This document shows, piece after piece, positions 34,261-44,764 of a stretch of 64,000 nt of DNA. A program made the translations under genes and the position numbers. The notes under the pieces were generated by a model. That model had not been told where the DNA came from. It searched no databases and worked only from the letters and a program-made list of their open reading frames with translations. This DNA comes from Microvelia longipes (lineage: Eukaryota > Arthropoda > Insecta > Hemiptera > Veliidae): contig JACMZG010000008.1 of NCBI GenBank assembly GCA_018340805.1, positions 59,235,877 through 59,299,876 of the forward strand, read 5' to 3'. Positions within the stretch are counted from its first letter, which is position 1. Every line of letters starts with the position of its first letter.

Positions 34261-34804
34261 ACATGGAGTAAAAAGTAAGTAAGTTTGTTGAGAAGTAAGT
34301 TTGTTCCATCTTAAGGTAGGCTTGGAGGCATGGACGAAATTAAAGGATTTTTTTTTAAATGCAACATAATTCTACTTAACTGTCTCGTATAAAAGAAGGG
34401 GTCTAAACCGTATGACACCCAATTCAACCCCTCGACCCGCTAATAGGAAAAATCGTAAAACAACATGTAAAGTAATTTTGTTTTTACATATTGACACGCT
34501 TTTTCGGTTACTTAGGATTGTGCTAAGTAAATTGGTCTCTGACATTTAGCATTTAAAAACTACAAATACAGACACTTTGTTTAAGCCCCGTTCAAATATT
34601 TTTTTAAAAATTTTATGACACACCAAGTTTGGTTAATGATTTCATCCATATTTCACAATAGATCTGAATAGATTTGTAAGATGAATCATCATGCTAGGAA
34701 TGAATGAATTCATTCCGAACAGAGAGCAAATGTGCAAGATACAGTGTAAGACAATGGATGTGTCAATGGATCATGTATGTATATATAAAAACACACACCA
34801 ACAG

Positions 34805-34815
34805 ATATATATATA

Positions 34816-34905
<90 letters not shown>
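34805..34905. repeat. (TA)n microsatellite
   Basis: About 50 TA units with rare interruptions; makes spurious Tyr/Ile ORFs on both strands. Confidence 0.95.
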
Positions 34906-34909
<4 letters not shown>

Positions 34910-34927
34910 AGAAAAAAAAGCAGAAAA

Positions 34928-35041
34928 GCAGAAATGATTCTGCTTATATATATGTAATATATATGTGTGTGTGTATATATACATACATACACACACACAC
35001 ACACACATATATATTCCATATATATAAGCAGAATCATTCTC
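34928..35041. repeat. Inverted repeat around GT/AC microsatellites
   Basis: agaaatgattctgcttatat and atataagcagaatcattct pair as arms. Between them a (TG)n block faces an (AC)n block, so the whole 114 bp can fold. Confidence 0.8.
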
Positions 35042-35103
35042 CCTACTCTTCCTATTCACTACTTTCATGCCGGCAACCTTCTGAACGTAATTTGCTTTTA
35101 AAA

Positions 35104-35166
35104 TTCGCTAAATAGTGCATTTAGCGAAAGCACTATTTTTTCACTCCCCAGGGAATGCCCCTGGGG
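35104..35166. repeat. Two adjacent perfect hairpins
   Basis: TTCGCTAAAT/ATTTAGCGAA (35104-35128, loop agtgc) is followed by CCCCAGGG/CCCTGGGG (35146-35166). Both stems are perfect, 17 nt apart. Confidence 0.8.
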
Positions 35167-35828
35167 TATAATAAAATGTCTATCTTATAAAATGTATTAT
35201 TTCTCTATAAAAGTTTTCGCCCCCAATACAGTACTATAAATTGTATAAACACGTCAAAACAAAGTTCAAGAAAAGTGATAAAGTTTTAGCTTATCAAGCA
35301 CGAAATTTTAGGAAGAAACTTGAAATAAACATCACTAATTTTCTAGTTAAGAGAATTCCGGGTTATTTTTGAAGCTTTTCTAAAGATCCAGAATGGGAAT
35401 TCTTCAACGTTTAGGTTTGAAGATTTTAAATGCTTGAAATTCTTTGGTATCTTCTAACTTTAATGTAGTTATTTTATTTTTGAGTTATAGGTCGGTTTGA
35501 TGTTGTCATCATATTTTACATACTTCTTTACACAGATAAGGTTTTAGATTTTTAATAAATCGAGTAAACAAGCAAATTGAGTGATCATAAGGCGCTGATC
35601 TAATGGCGTAAGATAGACCCCCCAGTCGTCTTTCGATGAAAAAATAATCTGTCAAGAATGGTTTAAAACTTCTATGATCATTTCATTAACAAGCTCATAA
35701 GCTTAATAACAAGTTTACACCAAAAAATAAAAATTATAAAATTTAATAAATAGTATTACGAATATTAAAAAAATAATTTCTTATTTATGAAACATACTAA
35801 AATGTATTATGTAGTATTAAGTTTACGC
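35167..35828. other. Non-coding intronic sequence
   Basis: Nothing recognisable. Confidence 0.4.
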
Positions 35829-35830
35829 AA

Positions 35831-36458
35831 ACAAGGTACATTGTATAGCATGTCATCACAAAACAAGGTACATTGTAAAGCATGTCATTACAAAACAAGG
35901 TACATTGTATATCATGTCATCACAAAACAAGGTACATTGTATAGCATGTCATCACGAAAAAAGGTACATTGTATAGCTTGTCATCACAAAACAAGGTACA
36001 TTGTATATCATGTCATCACAAAACAAGGTACATTGTATAGCTTGTCATCACAAAACAAGGTACATTGTATAGCATCTCATCACAAAACAAGGTACATTGT
36101 ATATCATGTCTCACAAAACAAGGTACATTGTATAGCATGTCATCACAAAACAAGGTACATTGAATAGCATGTCATCACAAAACAAGGTACATTTTATAGC
36201 TTGTCATCACAAAACAAGGTACATAGTATAGCATGTCATCACAAAACAAGGTACATTGTATATCATGTCATCACAAAACAAGGTACATTGTATAGCATGT
36301 CATCACAAAACAAGGTACATTGAATAGCATGTCATCACAAAAAAGGTAGTAGCAGTCACAAAACAAGGTTAGTAATAGCAGTCATCACAAAACAAGGTAC
36401 ATTGTATAGCTTGTCATCACAAAACAAGGTACATAGTATAGCATGTCATCACAAAACT
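35831..36458. repeat. Minisatellite, 32 bp unit, ~19 copies
   Basis: The unit begins ACAAGGTACATTGTATAGCA and continues TGTCATCACAAA. Variants alternate at two sites (tatagc/tatatc and atgtc/ttgtc), giving hints of a multi-unit period. The 126-codon ORF here exists because the period is not a multiple of three and few units carry stops. It has no gene features. Confidence 0.95.
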
Positions 36459-36587
36459 CCTCTTAAAATTACACAACACATTATGGAATGTCAAATAACT
36501 TCCACCCGACCTCTTAGCGCTTGGTGTTTGTCTTTTTTGATTGTTAATTGTAGTCTTTTTACAAATTTTGAAAAAAAAATTCTAGAT

Positions 36588-36589
36588 GC

Positions 36590-36619
<30 letters not shown>
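36588..36619. repeat. (GA)n microsatellite
   Basis: gcagagagagagagagagagaaagagaga. Confidence 0.9.
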
Positions 36620-36620
<1 letters not shown>

Positions 36621-36959
36621 TCACACCTAGAATTGCGGTCACTGTAATGGTCGATCATAACTGAAGCAACTATGATTCTCAAATGCGGGGTTAAATTGAC
36701 AAATTATAATGAATTTTAATGTATTTATAATTAGTGTCCATTAAGTAAACTAATGTCTAGAGTATACTAATTTCGGTCTTGCAACACTCGACTGCAGAAT
36801 AATTAATTAAATCGATATCTAGCTTAGCTCGATAGTTAAAGCTTCGGAAAAATATTACAGTACGTAACCATTTATTATTAATAAACTACGTTCATATGTC
36901 CACGAAACAATTAAAAATGCCTTTGATTAAACTTCGACGCCTAGTTATTTTTTATTTTT
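36620..36959. other. Non-coding intronic sequence
   Basis: Nothing recognisable. Confidence 0.4.
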
Positions 36960-37890
36960 ATTTTACCCGTAGGGTCATGTAGCGTTTTCCCCTCACTCAA
37001 ATCTCACTCAACATTAGCCCCTGAGTTTGTGCACATCCAATCATCTAGGAAGCACCCCCTCCGTACATGGTAGCACATATAACCAGTTCACAGTTTGTCC
37101 ATCTCATCCAGCCCAACCAGACTCTATCTAAACTCACTGCTCTGGCTAGTGTCTGCGACTAGTTCACCGTGTGCCTAGTTCATCTAGACCAGCTAGACTC
37201 TGGCTAGGCTCACCGTTCTGGCTAGCGCCGACTACTAGATCACTGTGTGCTAGTTTCATCTAGTCTTACTAGCTCCTCTGATCACATTAGTCTCACTTGA
37301 CCTCGTCCTTCCAGTCTCACCAATCTTATCAGTTCCACTAGCTTCACCAGACTCTAAGCTAGGCTCACCGCTCTGGCCAGTCCAGCGCCACCCGACAAAG
37401 AACCCAGCACCCAGATGTCAGCGTGCACAAACTTATTCTATAGCCCTGACCTGAAAGTCAAAGCTCCGCAGTGCTATTAGGCGACGTCTGTCTTCAAGAA
37501 CCGAGCACTTTGTTCCTAGTCACTTTCGTTACTCGTGTCGCCGCCATCACTTTCACTGACTAAGTTTTTGGACATACAAAGGCTCATTATATCTTTCCGA
37601 CCTTCATCTCCCCCAGCCCGCAGAACATTAGCTTTTCGTGAGCTGGAGACAACGGAAACGTGGATCCAGACTTGTCTCAGATGAAACTAGATCCAACCCC
37701 ACATTTGCGTATTAGTAGCCAAGGAAACCACGTAAAACCCTGGCTGGGTTGGCCGACCTTGAATTCAAGACCTCCCGAGTGTACGGTACAAGGGATAACC
37801 TCATATTGAGGTCCTCCCCCGGCTGGATTTGAACCCTCGACCTCCAGGTCGAAAGGCGAGCGCTCTACCACTGAGCTACCGGACTCGGTG
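36960..37890 (-). repeat. SINE-like repeat family E, copy 3 (longest)
   Basis: On the minus strand: tRNA-like head (37888-37816), then aggacctcaatatgagg, gaattcaaggtcggccaac, aaaccacg-type words, tggatccacgtttccg, and a body of repeated ctagctcctctgatcac / tctggctagtc motifs. It ends at about 36960 in the cctcactcaaatctcactcaac block. About 0.93 kb, long for a SINE. No protein seen. Confidence 0.75.
37816..37888 (-). ncRNA. tRNA-like Pol III head of SINE E copy 3
   Basis: Minus strand: A box TAGCTCAGTGGTAGAGCG and B box GGGTTCAAATCC are both excellent. The region between lacks a pairing anticodon arm and the acceptor ends do not match, so it is a tRNA-derived promoter and not a tRNA gene. 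Confidence 0.75.
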
Positions 37891-38450
37891 CCTAGTTATT
37901 AAATTTCAATCTAATAAAAGAATATTAGCAATATATTTTATTAATGTATTATATCTTTCGTTGATTAAATTTTTGTTTGCCACAGAACAAAAATTTTTAA
38001 CATGTATAAAAAAAACTTTTTGATTGGTATAGTTTAAGTATTGTACAAACACATATGTATTTTCCTCGTTAACTTTTAAACCAAAAGTTAAGTAGCAATC
38101 ATATTTTTCCCACTTGCTTTTTAAGTTGTACGGGTTTTAGATATGTATAGTATCATAAGTCAATTTCTCTAATCATTCTCTAATTTCCCCTATAACATTA
38201 GCTCATATTTGCTCCAAAAATTAACAATAATACTGTGATAATTAATACTACAATGCGTAAATAAATGATACGCGGTCTCATAATATTTGACACACACCTT
38301 TGAATTTTCCTTTTAGCAAATTTTCATCAGAAAATGTTATCACAGTTAATTAACATTTTATAGCATACATGAAAAGTGATTGTTATTTTGTCATGAGAAG
38401 GCAACTTTATAATTAAACCAGTCTTATGATATTTTCCTCTTAAATTTTAC

Positions 38451-38488
38451 AACTAAGTTCAATTTACCTACGTAAATTGAACTTAGTT
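38451..38488. repeat. Perfect 17 bp-stem hairpin
   Basis: AACTAAGTTCAATTTAC and its exact complement, loop CTAC. A second hairpin (atcctctaagtatac/gtatactcagaggat) lies at about 38573-38606, and a third (agaatctc/gagattct) at about 38740-38768. Confidence 0.85.
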
Positions 38489-38788
38489 CTTCTAAGATGA
38501 ATACCTACTAAAGTATAGATAACATTAAATTACGAACTTTTAAAATTTAACTTTAAAAGCTTTTTAACTCGATATCCTCTAAGTATACTTTATGTATACT
38601 CAGAGGATTTGATTTTGATTTTACGTCAAAAGAATATTTAATATCTGCAAGCGTGAAGAAACAAAAATTTATTAAATGGAATAAGATTTCATCACAATAA
38701 ATATAAGATGTTTTGTTCGTTCTCATATCATTAGATGAGAAGAATCTCTAGTTTTTACTCGAGATTCTTGTGATCTTGTTTTTGAAAT

Positions 38789-40196
38789 TTCATCAAAATA
38801 TTTATGAAGGAACAAAAGGGATTAAGGCCTTCTCAATAATTTCTTTCTCAGGTGTTCTGCATACCGCAGGAAGATGAGAGATTAAAACTTCACCCATCTC
38901 GACTCCTCACCTCTTGACATTCCTTTGTATAAAAATTAATTATTATTAATCTTAGCTGATTATATTTACTAAAAAATCTAGACTTTATATGTTTAGCTTT
39001 CAATTGTAAAATCAGGTTTAAAGGTATTTTCAAGAGATATTAAATTTAATATATTATAAATTATTCCCGGTTCCCTTGAAATTAGATTCATATGTAAAAC
39101 AAACCAGAGAATTTTCATTCGATGTAATAATGAATTATTAGACTTTATACAAATAGAACACGAAATGTATCAAAGTTCAATTTGTTTAATTAACCAACCA
39201 CTACGGTTTGTTTAATAAACCAAGGTAATTCAAGAAATCAACATGTAGCGAATAAGGTGACTGTAGTCATATTTGGGAGATAGTGCTTTTCAGATTTTAA
39301 TTAAATTTACCTCTCATTTTTGGAGATGTATTGAAAACAATAAGGTATACACTTGTGTTTGTACGCTTTGTATGAGCCTCATGAAATATAATTCATGGAA
39401 TTAAAGTCAGCCTTATCACTATTAGTAACTCCGCATAAGTTCTTTTAGACAAGGAGGATTTGTCTAGTTATTAATCAAGATATACTTAGGTTTAATTATT
39501 TACTCAACATATCTCTTTCTGATAGTCTGTTCTAGTAAAGCATCATCCTACAAGACGAGGACCTTTCTTAAGTACGAGTAAAGCATAGGATGTATTAATT
39601 AAAGATTACATCTATATAGGTCTAATTAAAACTTAATGTGTAATGCTCTTCATTAATTTATGGTGTTTTTTAACCATATTCCAGAAATAAAAAGGTAACA
39701 CGATAGATTATATTTCAGATAATTTATTATAATTGTATTGCCGTCTTTTTGGTATTAAAAACATTCATGGATGACATTTTCTAATAATGGGATAGTTTGC
39801 AGTCTTTTACCTCTCTGAGTATAATTCACGCCCCATCTAAGTTGGCATCCTTTATAAGTATATTAAGTTGAAATCTAAGTACCTATGTGAGATTTACTTA
39901 CGAATGTAGCCAGTTTACTAAAAGCTATTGATTTAATGTTTCTCATGCCTTATTAAAATTAACACTTATCAAGAAATGGTTAACATTTTTCATATCCCTT
40001 GAAACTGCAGAAATTAGGTAAAGACACTCTAAAACAACCTTCCCTTTACAATTCTAGACAGCAGACAACTCATAAAAATAACTCTTCTTTATCCTAAATT
40101 GCCATAAAGCAAATGTCTTCAAGAGTATCTATTTTTGGCAATGAATTGCCACAAAAAAATCAATGGACTAAAAGCCTACTATAAATAATAAACAAT
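38789..40196. other. Non-coding intronic sequence
   Basis: No gene or repeat family recognised. Confidence 0.4.
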
Positions 40197-40450
40197 TTCT
40201 GGCACGGTGATCCACAACAGGCCGATTTTTTTAAATGCACGCTTTCTATTTTTTAACTAATCTATTCAACTTTTGCTTAAGTTTTTCGATGTATGGCTTC
40301 ATAAGCTAAGCTGTAGCGTCACAAATTTTATTTTATTTTTACTTTTCCTTATTTAATCCGTAGGTATAAAGGAAAAGTATTGTGTTTTCAAAAAAATCCG
40401 AAACCGGGATGAAACCGGAATTATCCGTTTCAGGTGTTTTAAAGGCCTCC
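40197..40450. repeat. MITE C end fragment and inverted family A tail
   Basis: 40199-40230 (tctggcacggtgatccacaac) matches the MITE C terminus. 40345-40440 (ccgtaggtataaaggaaaagtattg ... gaaaccggaattatccgtttcagg) is the family A tail in reverse. Confidence 0.55.
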
Positions 40451-40728
40451 CACATTTTATGCTATATTACTTTAGTATAAAAAACTATTATTCATACATG
40501 ATTAATATATAAAACATATAACAGCATGAAGATATAACAATGAATATATAAAATATATGATACATATATTCAATGAGGATTCCAGGAATATATTTGTAAT
40601 AGTATATTACTTAGTAATTATTAGTATGTTGGTATATATATTTTCTAATGATTACATAACATAAATAATGTAACGTGTACATAATATACATTCCCTACAT
40701 ATTTATGAAATAAAAACAATATATGTAC

Positions 40729-40871
40729 CTTAAAGGGTTTAATATTGCTCGATGCCTGTCAATGGCTATAGCTGTTAATGTAAAAATGCTCACATTGACA
40801 CTCAGTACTTGAACAAACGGGCAGAATGGGCACATAAATTCTGGTAGATTCCACCTTTGAAGCAGTGCTGC
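40729..40871 (-). CDS. RYa-R: Neuropeptide GPCR, TM3 exon
   Basis: This 143 bp exon on the minus strand has the acceptor tttttagtttcag and donor gtacat. It starts in phase 0 and ends two bases into a codon. It encodes AALLQRWNLPEFMCPF and CPFVQVLSVNVSIFTLTAIAI, then DRHRAILNPL. The Cys in FMCPF is the TM3 disulphide Cys. DRH replaces the DRY motif, as is common in this receptor group. The exon covers ECL1, TM3 and the start of ICL2. Its resemblance to RYamide receptors (RW.LP.FMCPFCPFVQ.LSVNVS.FTLTAIAIDRHRAI) is strong from memory. The upstream TM1-TM2 exon was not found. Confidence 0.87.
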
Positions 40872-41225
40872 CTGAAACTAAAAAAGAAAAACTATTTTGT
40901 AATTAGCAGTACATGTCCCAATGTATTAGGATAGTATGAATGCCAAACTGTAAGAGATTATTATCAATATTCTAAGGGCCGCAGTATATTTTTTTCCTAG
41001 TTTTAGATATAGCTACAGTAAAAAGCTTTTAAGCTTGTATTTTTAATACCGGTGCTAGCTGATGAAAAAACAAATTATCTAAAAGGAGACATTTTCGGGG
41101 TGGTGGATTTTTCCAATTAAAAACTAAAACCAAACCACACTTTTTGCGTGTATTTCCAATTTTGAAATTCCTTCCCTAAATTGCACACATTTAGTTCAAA
41201 TTAAAAGATTATAAATTTTCTTTTT

Positions 41226-41339
41226 TTTCTATTTTTAGCGAATTTTCATAATGAAAATGACGCTTATGAGGTTGTTCGGATGACGGAAGTTGAGGGTGGG
41301 AGTGAGCGGAATCGGTTCCTATTGGCTTCCTGATAACAA
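41226..41339 (-). repeat. Flank segment X', inverted copy of palindrome loop
   Basis: The reverse complement of this segment (ataacaaaa end, ggaagccaataggaaccgat, cctcataagcgtcatt) occurs at 43155-43262 inside the palindrome loop and at 61655-61765. It abuts the palindrome's left end exactly. Confidence 0.85.
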
Positions 41340-41343
41340 AAAT

Positions 41344-41469
41344 ACGGGCCTTCGGCTCGTAGCCGCTACGCAGCCTCGGCGCTTCGCGCCTCGTCCGCTC
41401 CGCGGCGTCGGCCACCGGGCCGCTTCGCGGCCGAGGCCTCCCTGTGGCCGCTTCGCGCCACATCGTTGT
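41344..41469. repeat. GC-rich triloop hairpin cluster, left arm
   Basis: Consecutive short palindromes with 3 nt loops: GGGCC-ttc-GGCTC, GCCGC-tac-GCAGC, CGC-ttc-GCG, CCGC-tcc-GCGG, GGCCGC-ttc-GCGGCC, GGC-CGC-ttc-GCG-CC. It is over 70% GC in a genome about 30% GC. One more hairpin, AGGCCCGC-ttc-GCGGGCCT, follows at 41556-41574 inside an outer agcctctc/gagaggct pair. Confidence 0.9.
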
Positions 41470-41727
41470 TGTTTTGTATGATGTGTTGTTTTCATTATGT
41501 TCTTGTTACATGCATTTTTGCCATGTACTAGCGAATTTTCACAGCCTCTCCACACAGGCCCGCTTCGCGGGCCTGAGAGGCTTCTCACAAATTTGATTTA
41601 CTAATTACGATTTATTAATACTTATTATTAATAGTATGCTATAATATTAAAACTAACAAGCATTATAAACAAAAATATATTCATGATTTTTGTTTTAAAT
41701 TAAAATACCGCTTCCGTCACTTAGGAT

Positions 41728-42505
41728 CATAGATAAACAATATTAAACATAGATGGCTCACTCAAAGATTTAAAAAAAAATAGTTGATGGGATGCAGGAG
41801 CTCAAGTAGTACAGTCTAGTGGTGACAGCGTGAAACTGTCACATATTTTTATTTCTGACATTTTATTTATTTATTTTATTCAACCAAACAACGAGCTGTT
41901 GAAGGTAATCAAGTCTTTCCATCAGCTTTTCAGCGCTAGAATGATGAGGAGTCGATGGATGAGTGATCCAAGAGAGCTCTATAAGAATTTCGTATATATT
42001 TGGTAAAAAGTGAAAAAAAAAAAATAATTTCTCACTCTTACTTCACCCATTCTGTCGTCCCTCCTTGGATTTGAACCTCTAATGTCAGAGTTTCAATTTT
42101 CGTTTGTTTCCTTTACTTATCCGTTGCGCCAACACGAGATGTTATAACCCAGATAGCAAATTTAAATGTTAAGTCTAAAAAACTAAAAATTAATTATTGT
42201 TATTTTTTTAAGAAAACGATGGTGCTACTTTGCGTGATGAGGCCCCCAAGTTTTATAAAACAAAAATACATCGCGAATACTACAGCATACCATAGATCTT
42301 TGTTTACTTTTATTTTATTTTACTAAACGATTGGCAACTGTATGTTTTTAAAAAAATACTACAGCACAATCTAGTAGAGAATAGAGCAAATATAATTTTA
42401 CTACTAGCGCTATTCAAGACTCTAGTGATGAGGCCCCCAACTTAAATCATAAACACAAACTTGTCAATTGAGTGTTCCTACTACACTCGGGAGTGAACTG
42501 TCTAT
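41728..42505. mobile_element. hAT-like MITE D in palindrome left arm
   Basis: It starts CATAGATAAACAATATTA and ends GAACTGTCTAT, flanked by 8 bp duplications CTTAGGAT (41720-41727 and 42506-42513). The duplication fits the hAT pattern nTnnnnAn. The right end is about 20 bp shorter than in the copy at 48872-52185. Confidence 0.85.
42063..42140 (-). ncRNA. tRNA-like promoter inside MITE D (left arm)
   Basis: Minus strand: A box-like TTGGCGCAACGGATAAG and B box AGGTTCAAATCC about 50 nt apart, resembling tRNA-Arg. Anticodon arm not formed. Confidence 0.55.
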
Positions 42506-42640
42506 CTTAGGATTGTCTGATTGAGCTGAAACCGGTCGCAATCGTTTTAGAATGACTTCGAACATTTAAAGACTACTTCGAGGTTCTTCCACTTTACGGG
42601 CCTGCTTTGCTCGGCGTGGTTTAGTGGAAGCCATTTTTGT
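42480..42640 (-). pseudogene. Short basic ORF of the palindrome unit, left arm (stop inside)
   Basis: Reverse-strand counterpart of the ORF at 43859. It starts MASTKPRRAKQARK but has a TAA in the SSL codon context, so this copy is broken. Function unknown. Confidence 0.4.
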
Positions 42641-43083
42641 CCTGTCTCTCTGGGACAGCAGGCTTACCAGGATGGAGCAAGAGGTAGAGGTCCATCTTTT
42701 ATACTATATCCCCACCCTCTAACACCACTAAACCCAACAGATATCGTACAAGTCTTTGACCTGGACGTATACATATATACAACAGTATATATATATGTAT
42801 ACTATTTGCGCCATTTGTGATGGTCCGATTGAGCTGAAGTTGGTCTTAATCGATTTAGCTAGCCGTCTACCTAAACACGAAATACCTTGTTTTAAAGCCA
42901 TTTCAAGTTTCAAAAAATTTTTTTTTCATGACGTCATAACTTTAATTTATGACGTCATAATGTTTTTATAAACAATAGGCCTCGTAACCTCCTCAACATC
43001 TCGCGATTTGCAAAGTTTCGTTTCAATTTGAGAACGCCTTCGAGAGTATCGTTCGCCATACGAAAAGGTAGAAACTCTACACA

Positions 43084-43140
43084 CATATATATATATATAC
43101 ATATATATATATATGTATATATATATACATATATATATAA
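43084..43140. repeat. AT microsatellite at palindrome centre
   Basis: Imperfect ATAC/AT tract; a matching longer one lies at 43318-43400 on the other side of the loop. Confidence 0.85.
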
Positions 43141-43154
43141 ACTTTTTCGGACAT

Positions 43155-43262
43155 TATTTTTTGTTATCAGGAAGCCAATAGGAACCGATTCCCCTCACTC
43201 CCACCCTCAACTTCCGTCATCCGAACAACCTCATAAGCGTCATTTTCATTATGTAAAATCGC
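43155..43262 (+). repeat. Palindrome loop segment X
   Basis: ttgttatcaggaagccaata ... cctcataagcgtcattttca, the reverse complement of 41226-41339. Confidence 0.85.
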
Positions 43263-43344
43263 TAAAATGTATCCGTTCGAAAGATAGCGTGTTTACAAGA
43301 AAGTGTCAAGAAACACATACATATATAAATATATATATATATAA

Positions 43345-43392
<48 letters not shown>

Positions 43393-43789
43393 ATATATAT
43401 GTATCTGTAAGAGTTTCTACCCTTTCGTATGGCGAACAATAACTCTCGAAGGCGTTCTCAAATTGAAACGAAACTTTGCAAATCGCGAGATGTTTGAGGG
43501 TTAAGAGGCCTATTGTTTATAAAAACATATGACGTCATCAACCAAAGTTATGAAGTCATGAAAAAAAAATTTTTTTTTGAAACTTGAAATGGCTTTAAAA
43601 CAAGGTATTTGAGTTTAGGTAGACGGCTAGCTAAATCGATTAAGACCAATTTCAGCTCAATCGGACCATCACAAATGGCGCAAACAGTATACATATATAT
43701 ATATATAATGTTGTATATATGTATACGTCCAGGTCAAAGACTTGTACGATATCTGTTGGGTTTAGTGGTGTTAGAGGGTGGGGATATAG

Positions 43790-43797
43790 TATAAAAG
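43790..43797 (+). promoter_or_regulatory. TATA box candidate before the short basic ORF
   Basis: TATAAAAG, 61 nt before ATG at 43859. It is conserved in the left arm and in the copy near 61225. Confidence 0.5.
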
Positions 43798-43858
43798 ATG
43801 GACCTCTACCTCTTGCTCCATCCTGGTAAGCCTGCTGTCCCAGAGAGACAGGACAAAA

Positions 43859-44047
43859 ATGGCTTCCACTAAACCACGCCGAGCAAAGCAGGCCCGTAAA
43901 GCGGAAGAACCTCAGAGTAGTCTTTATATGGTCGAAGTCATTCTAAAACGATTGCGACCGGTTTCAGCTCAATCAGACAATCCTAAGATAGATAGTTCAC
44001 TCCCGAGTGTAGTAGGAAACACTCAATTGACAAGTTTGTGTTTATGA
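43859..44047 (+). CDS. Short basic ORF of palindrome unit
   Basis: It starts MASTKPRRAKQARKAEE, then SSLYMVEVILKRLRPVSAQS. Before the hAT-like insertion at 43988 the frame would have ended at a TGA soon after SDNPK, about 43 residues. The current stop lies within the insertion (62 residues). A TATA box precedes it. The same ORF occurs on the minus strand near 42640 (with a stop) and near 61155 (open). No family recognised. The Lys/Arg-rich N-terminus suggests nucleic-acid binding, but this is only inference. Confidence 0.4.
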   Translation: MASTKPRRAKQARKAEEPQSSLYMVEVILKRLRPVSAQSDNPKIDSSLPSVVGNTQLTSLCL

Positions 44048-44764
44048 TTGAAGTTGGGGCCTCATCACTAGAGTCTTGAATAGCGCTAGTAGTAAAAATA
44101 TATTTGCTCTATTCTCTACTAGATTGTGCTGTAGTATTTTTTTTTTTAAAAACATACAGTTGCCAATCGTTTAGTAAAATAAAATAAAAGTAAACAAAGA
44201 TCTATGGTATGCTGTAGTATTCGCGATGTATTTTTGTTTTATAAAACTTGGGGGCCTCATCACGCGAAGCACCACCATCGTTTTCTTAAAAAAATAACAA
44301 TAATTCATTTTTAGTTTTTTAGACTTAACATTTAAATTTGCTATCTGATTATAACATCTCGGGTTTGGCGCAAACGGATAAGTAAGGAAACAAACAAAAA
44401 TTGAAACTCTGACATTAGAGGTTCAAATCCAAGGAGGGACGACAGAATGGGTGAAGTAAGAGTGAGAAATTAATTATTTTCACTTTTTACCAATTTATAC
44501 GAAATTCTTATAGAGCTCTCTTAGGATCACTCATCTATCGACTCCTCATCATTCTAGCGCTGAAAAGCTGATGGAAAGACTTGATTACCCTCAACAGCTC
44601 GTTGTTTGGTTGAATAAAAATAAATAAATAAATGTCAGAAATAAAAATATGTGACAGTTTCACGCTGTCACCACTAGACTGTACTACTTGAGCCTCCTGC
44701 ATCCCATCAAATATTTTTTTTAAATCTTTGAGTGAGCCATCTATGTTAATATTGTTTATCTATG
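43988..44764. mobile_element. hAT-like MITE D in palindrome right arm
   Basis: Mirror copy of 41728-42505, flanked by ATCCTAAG at 43980-43987 and 44765-44772 (the same target duplication read on the other strand). The insertion therefore predates the joining of the two arms. Confidence 0.85.
44360..44434 (+). ncRNA. tRNA-like promoter inside MITE D (right arm)
   Basis: TTTGGCGCAAACGGATAAG as A box and GAGGTTCAAATCC as B box. Confidence 0.55.

Noticed and set aside
35787..36167. 126-codon ORF with repeated HHKTRYIVYHV-like units
   Set aside because: It is a translation of the 32 bp minisatellite; the frame rotates with the period and there are no gene signals.
35831..36458. CRISPR-like array
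   Set aside because: Units are head-to-tail with no unique spacers, and the genome is eukaryotic.
37816..37888. Functional tRNA gene on the minus strand
   Set aside because: Good A and B boxes, but the anticodon arm and acceptor stem do not pair and the sequence is part of a multi-copy repeat.
41340..41574. Helitron end (hairpin plus CTRR)
   Set aside because: No CTRR terminus or 5' TC, no Rep/helicase, and hairpins are many rather than one.
41209..41588. Arg/Pro/Gly-rich ORFs over the GC clusters (also 59795-60049)
   Set aside because: Produced by GC-rich hairpins; the copies do not keep one frame and the composition is that of palindromes.
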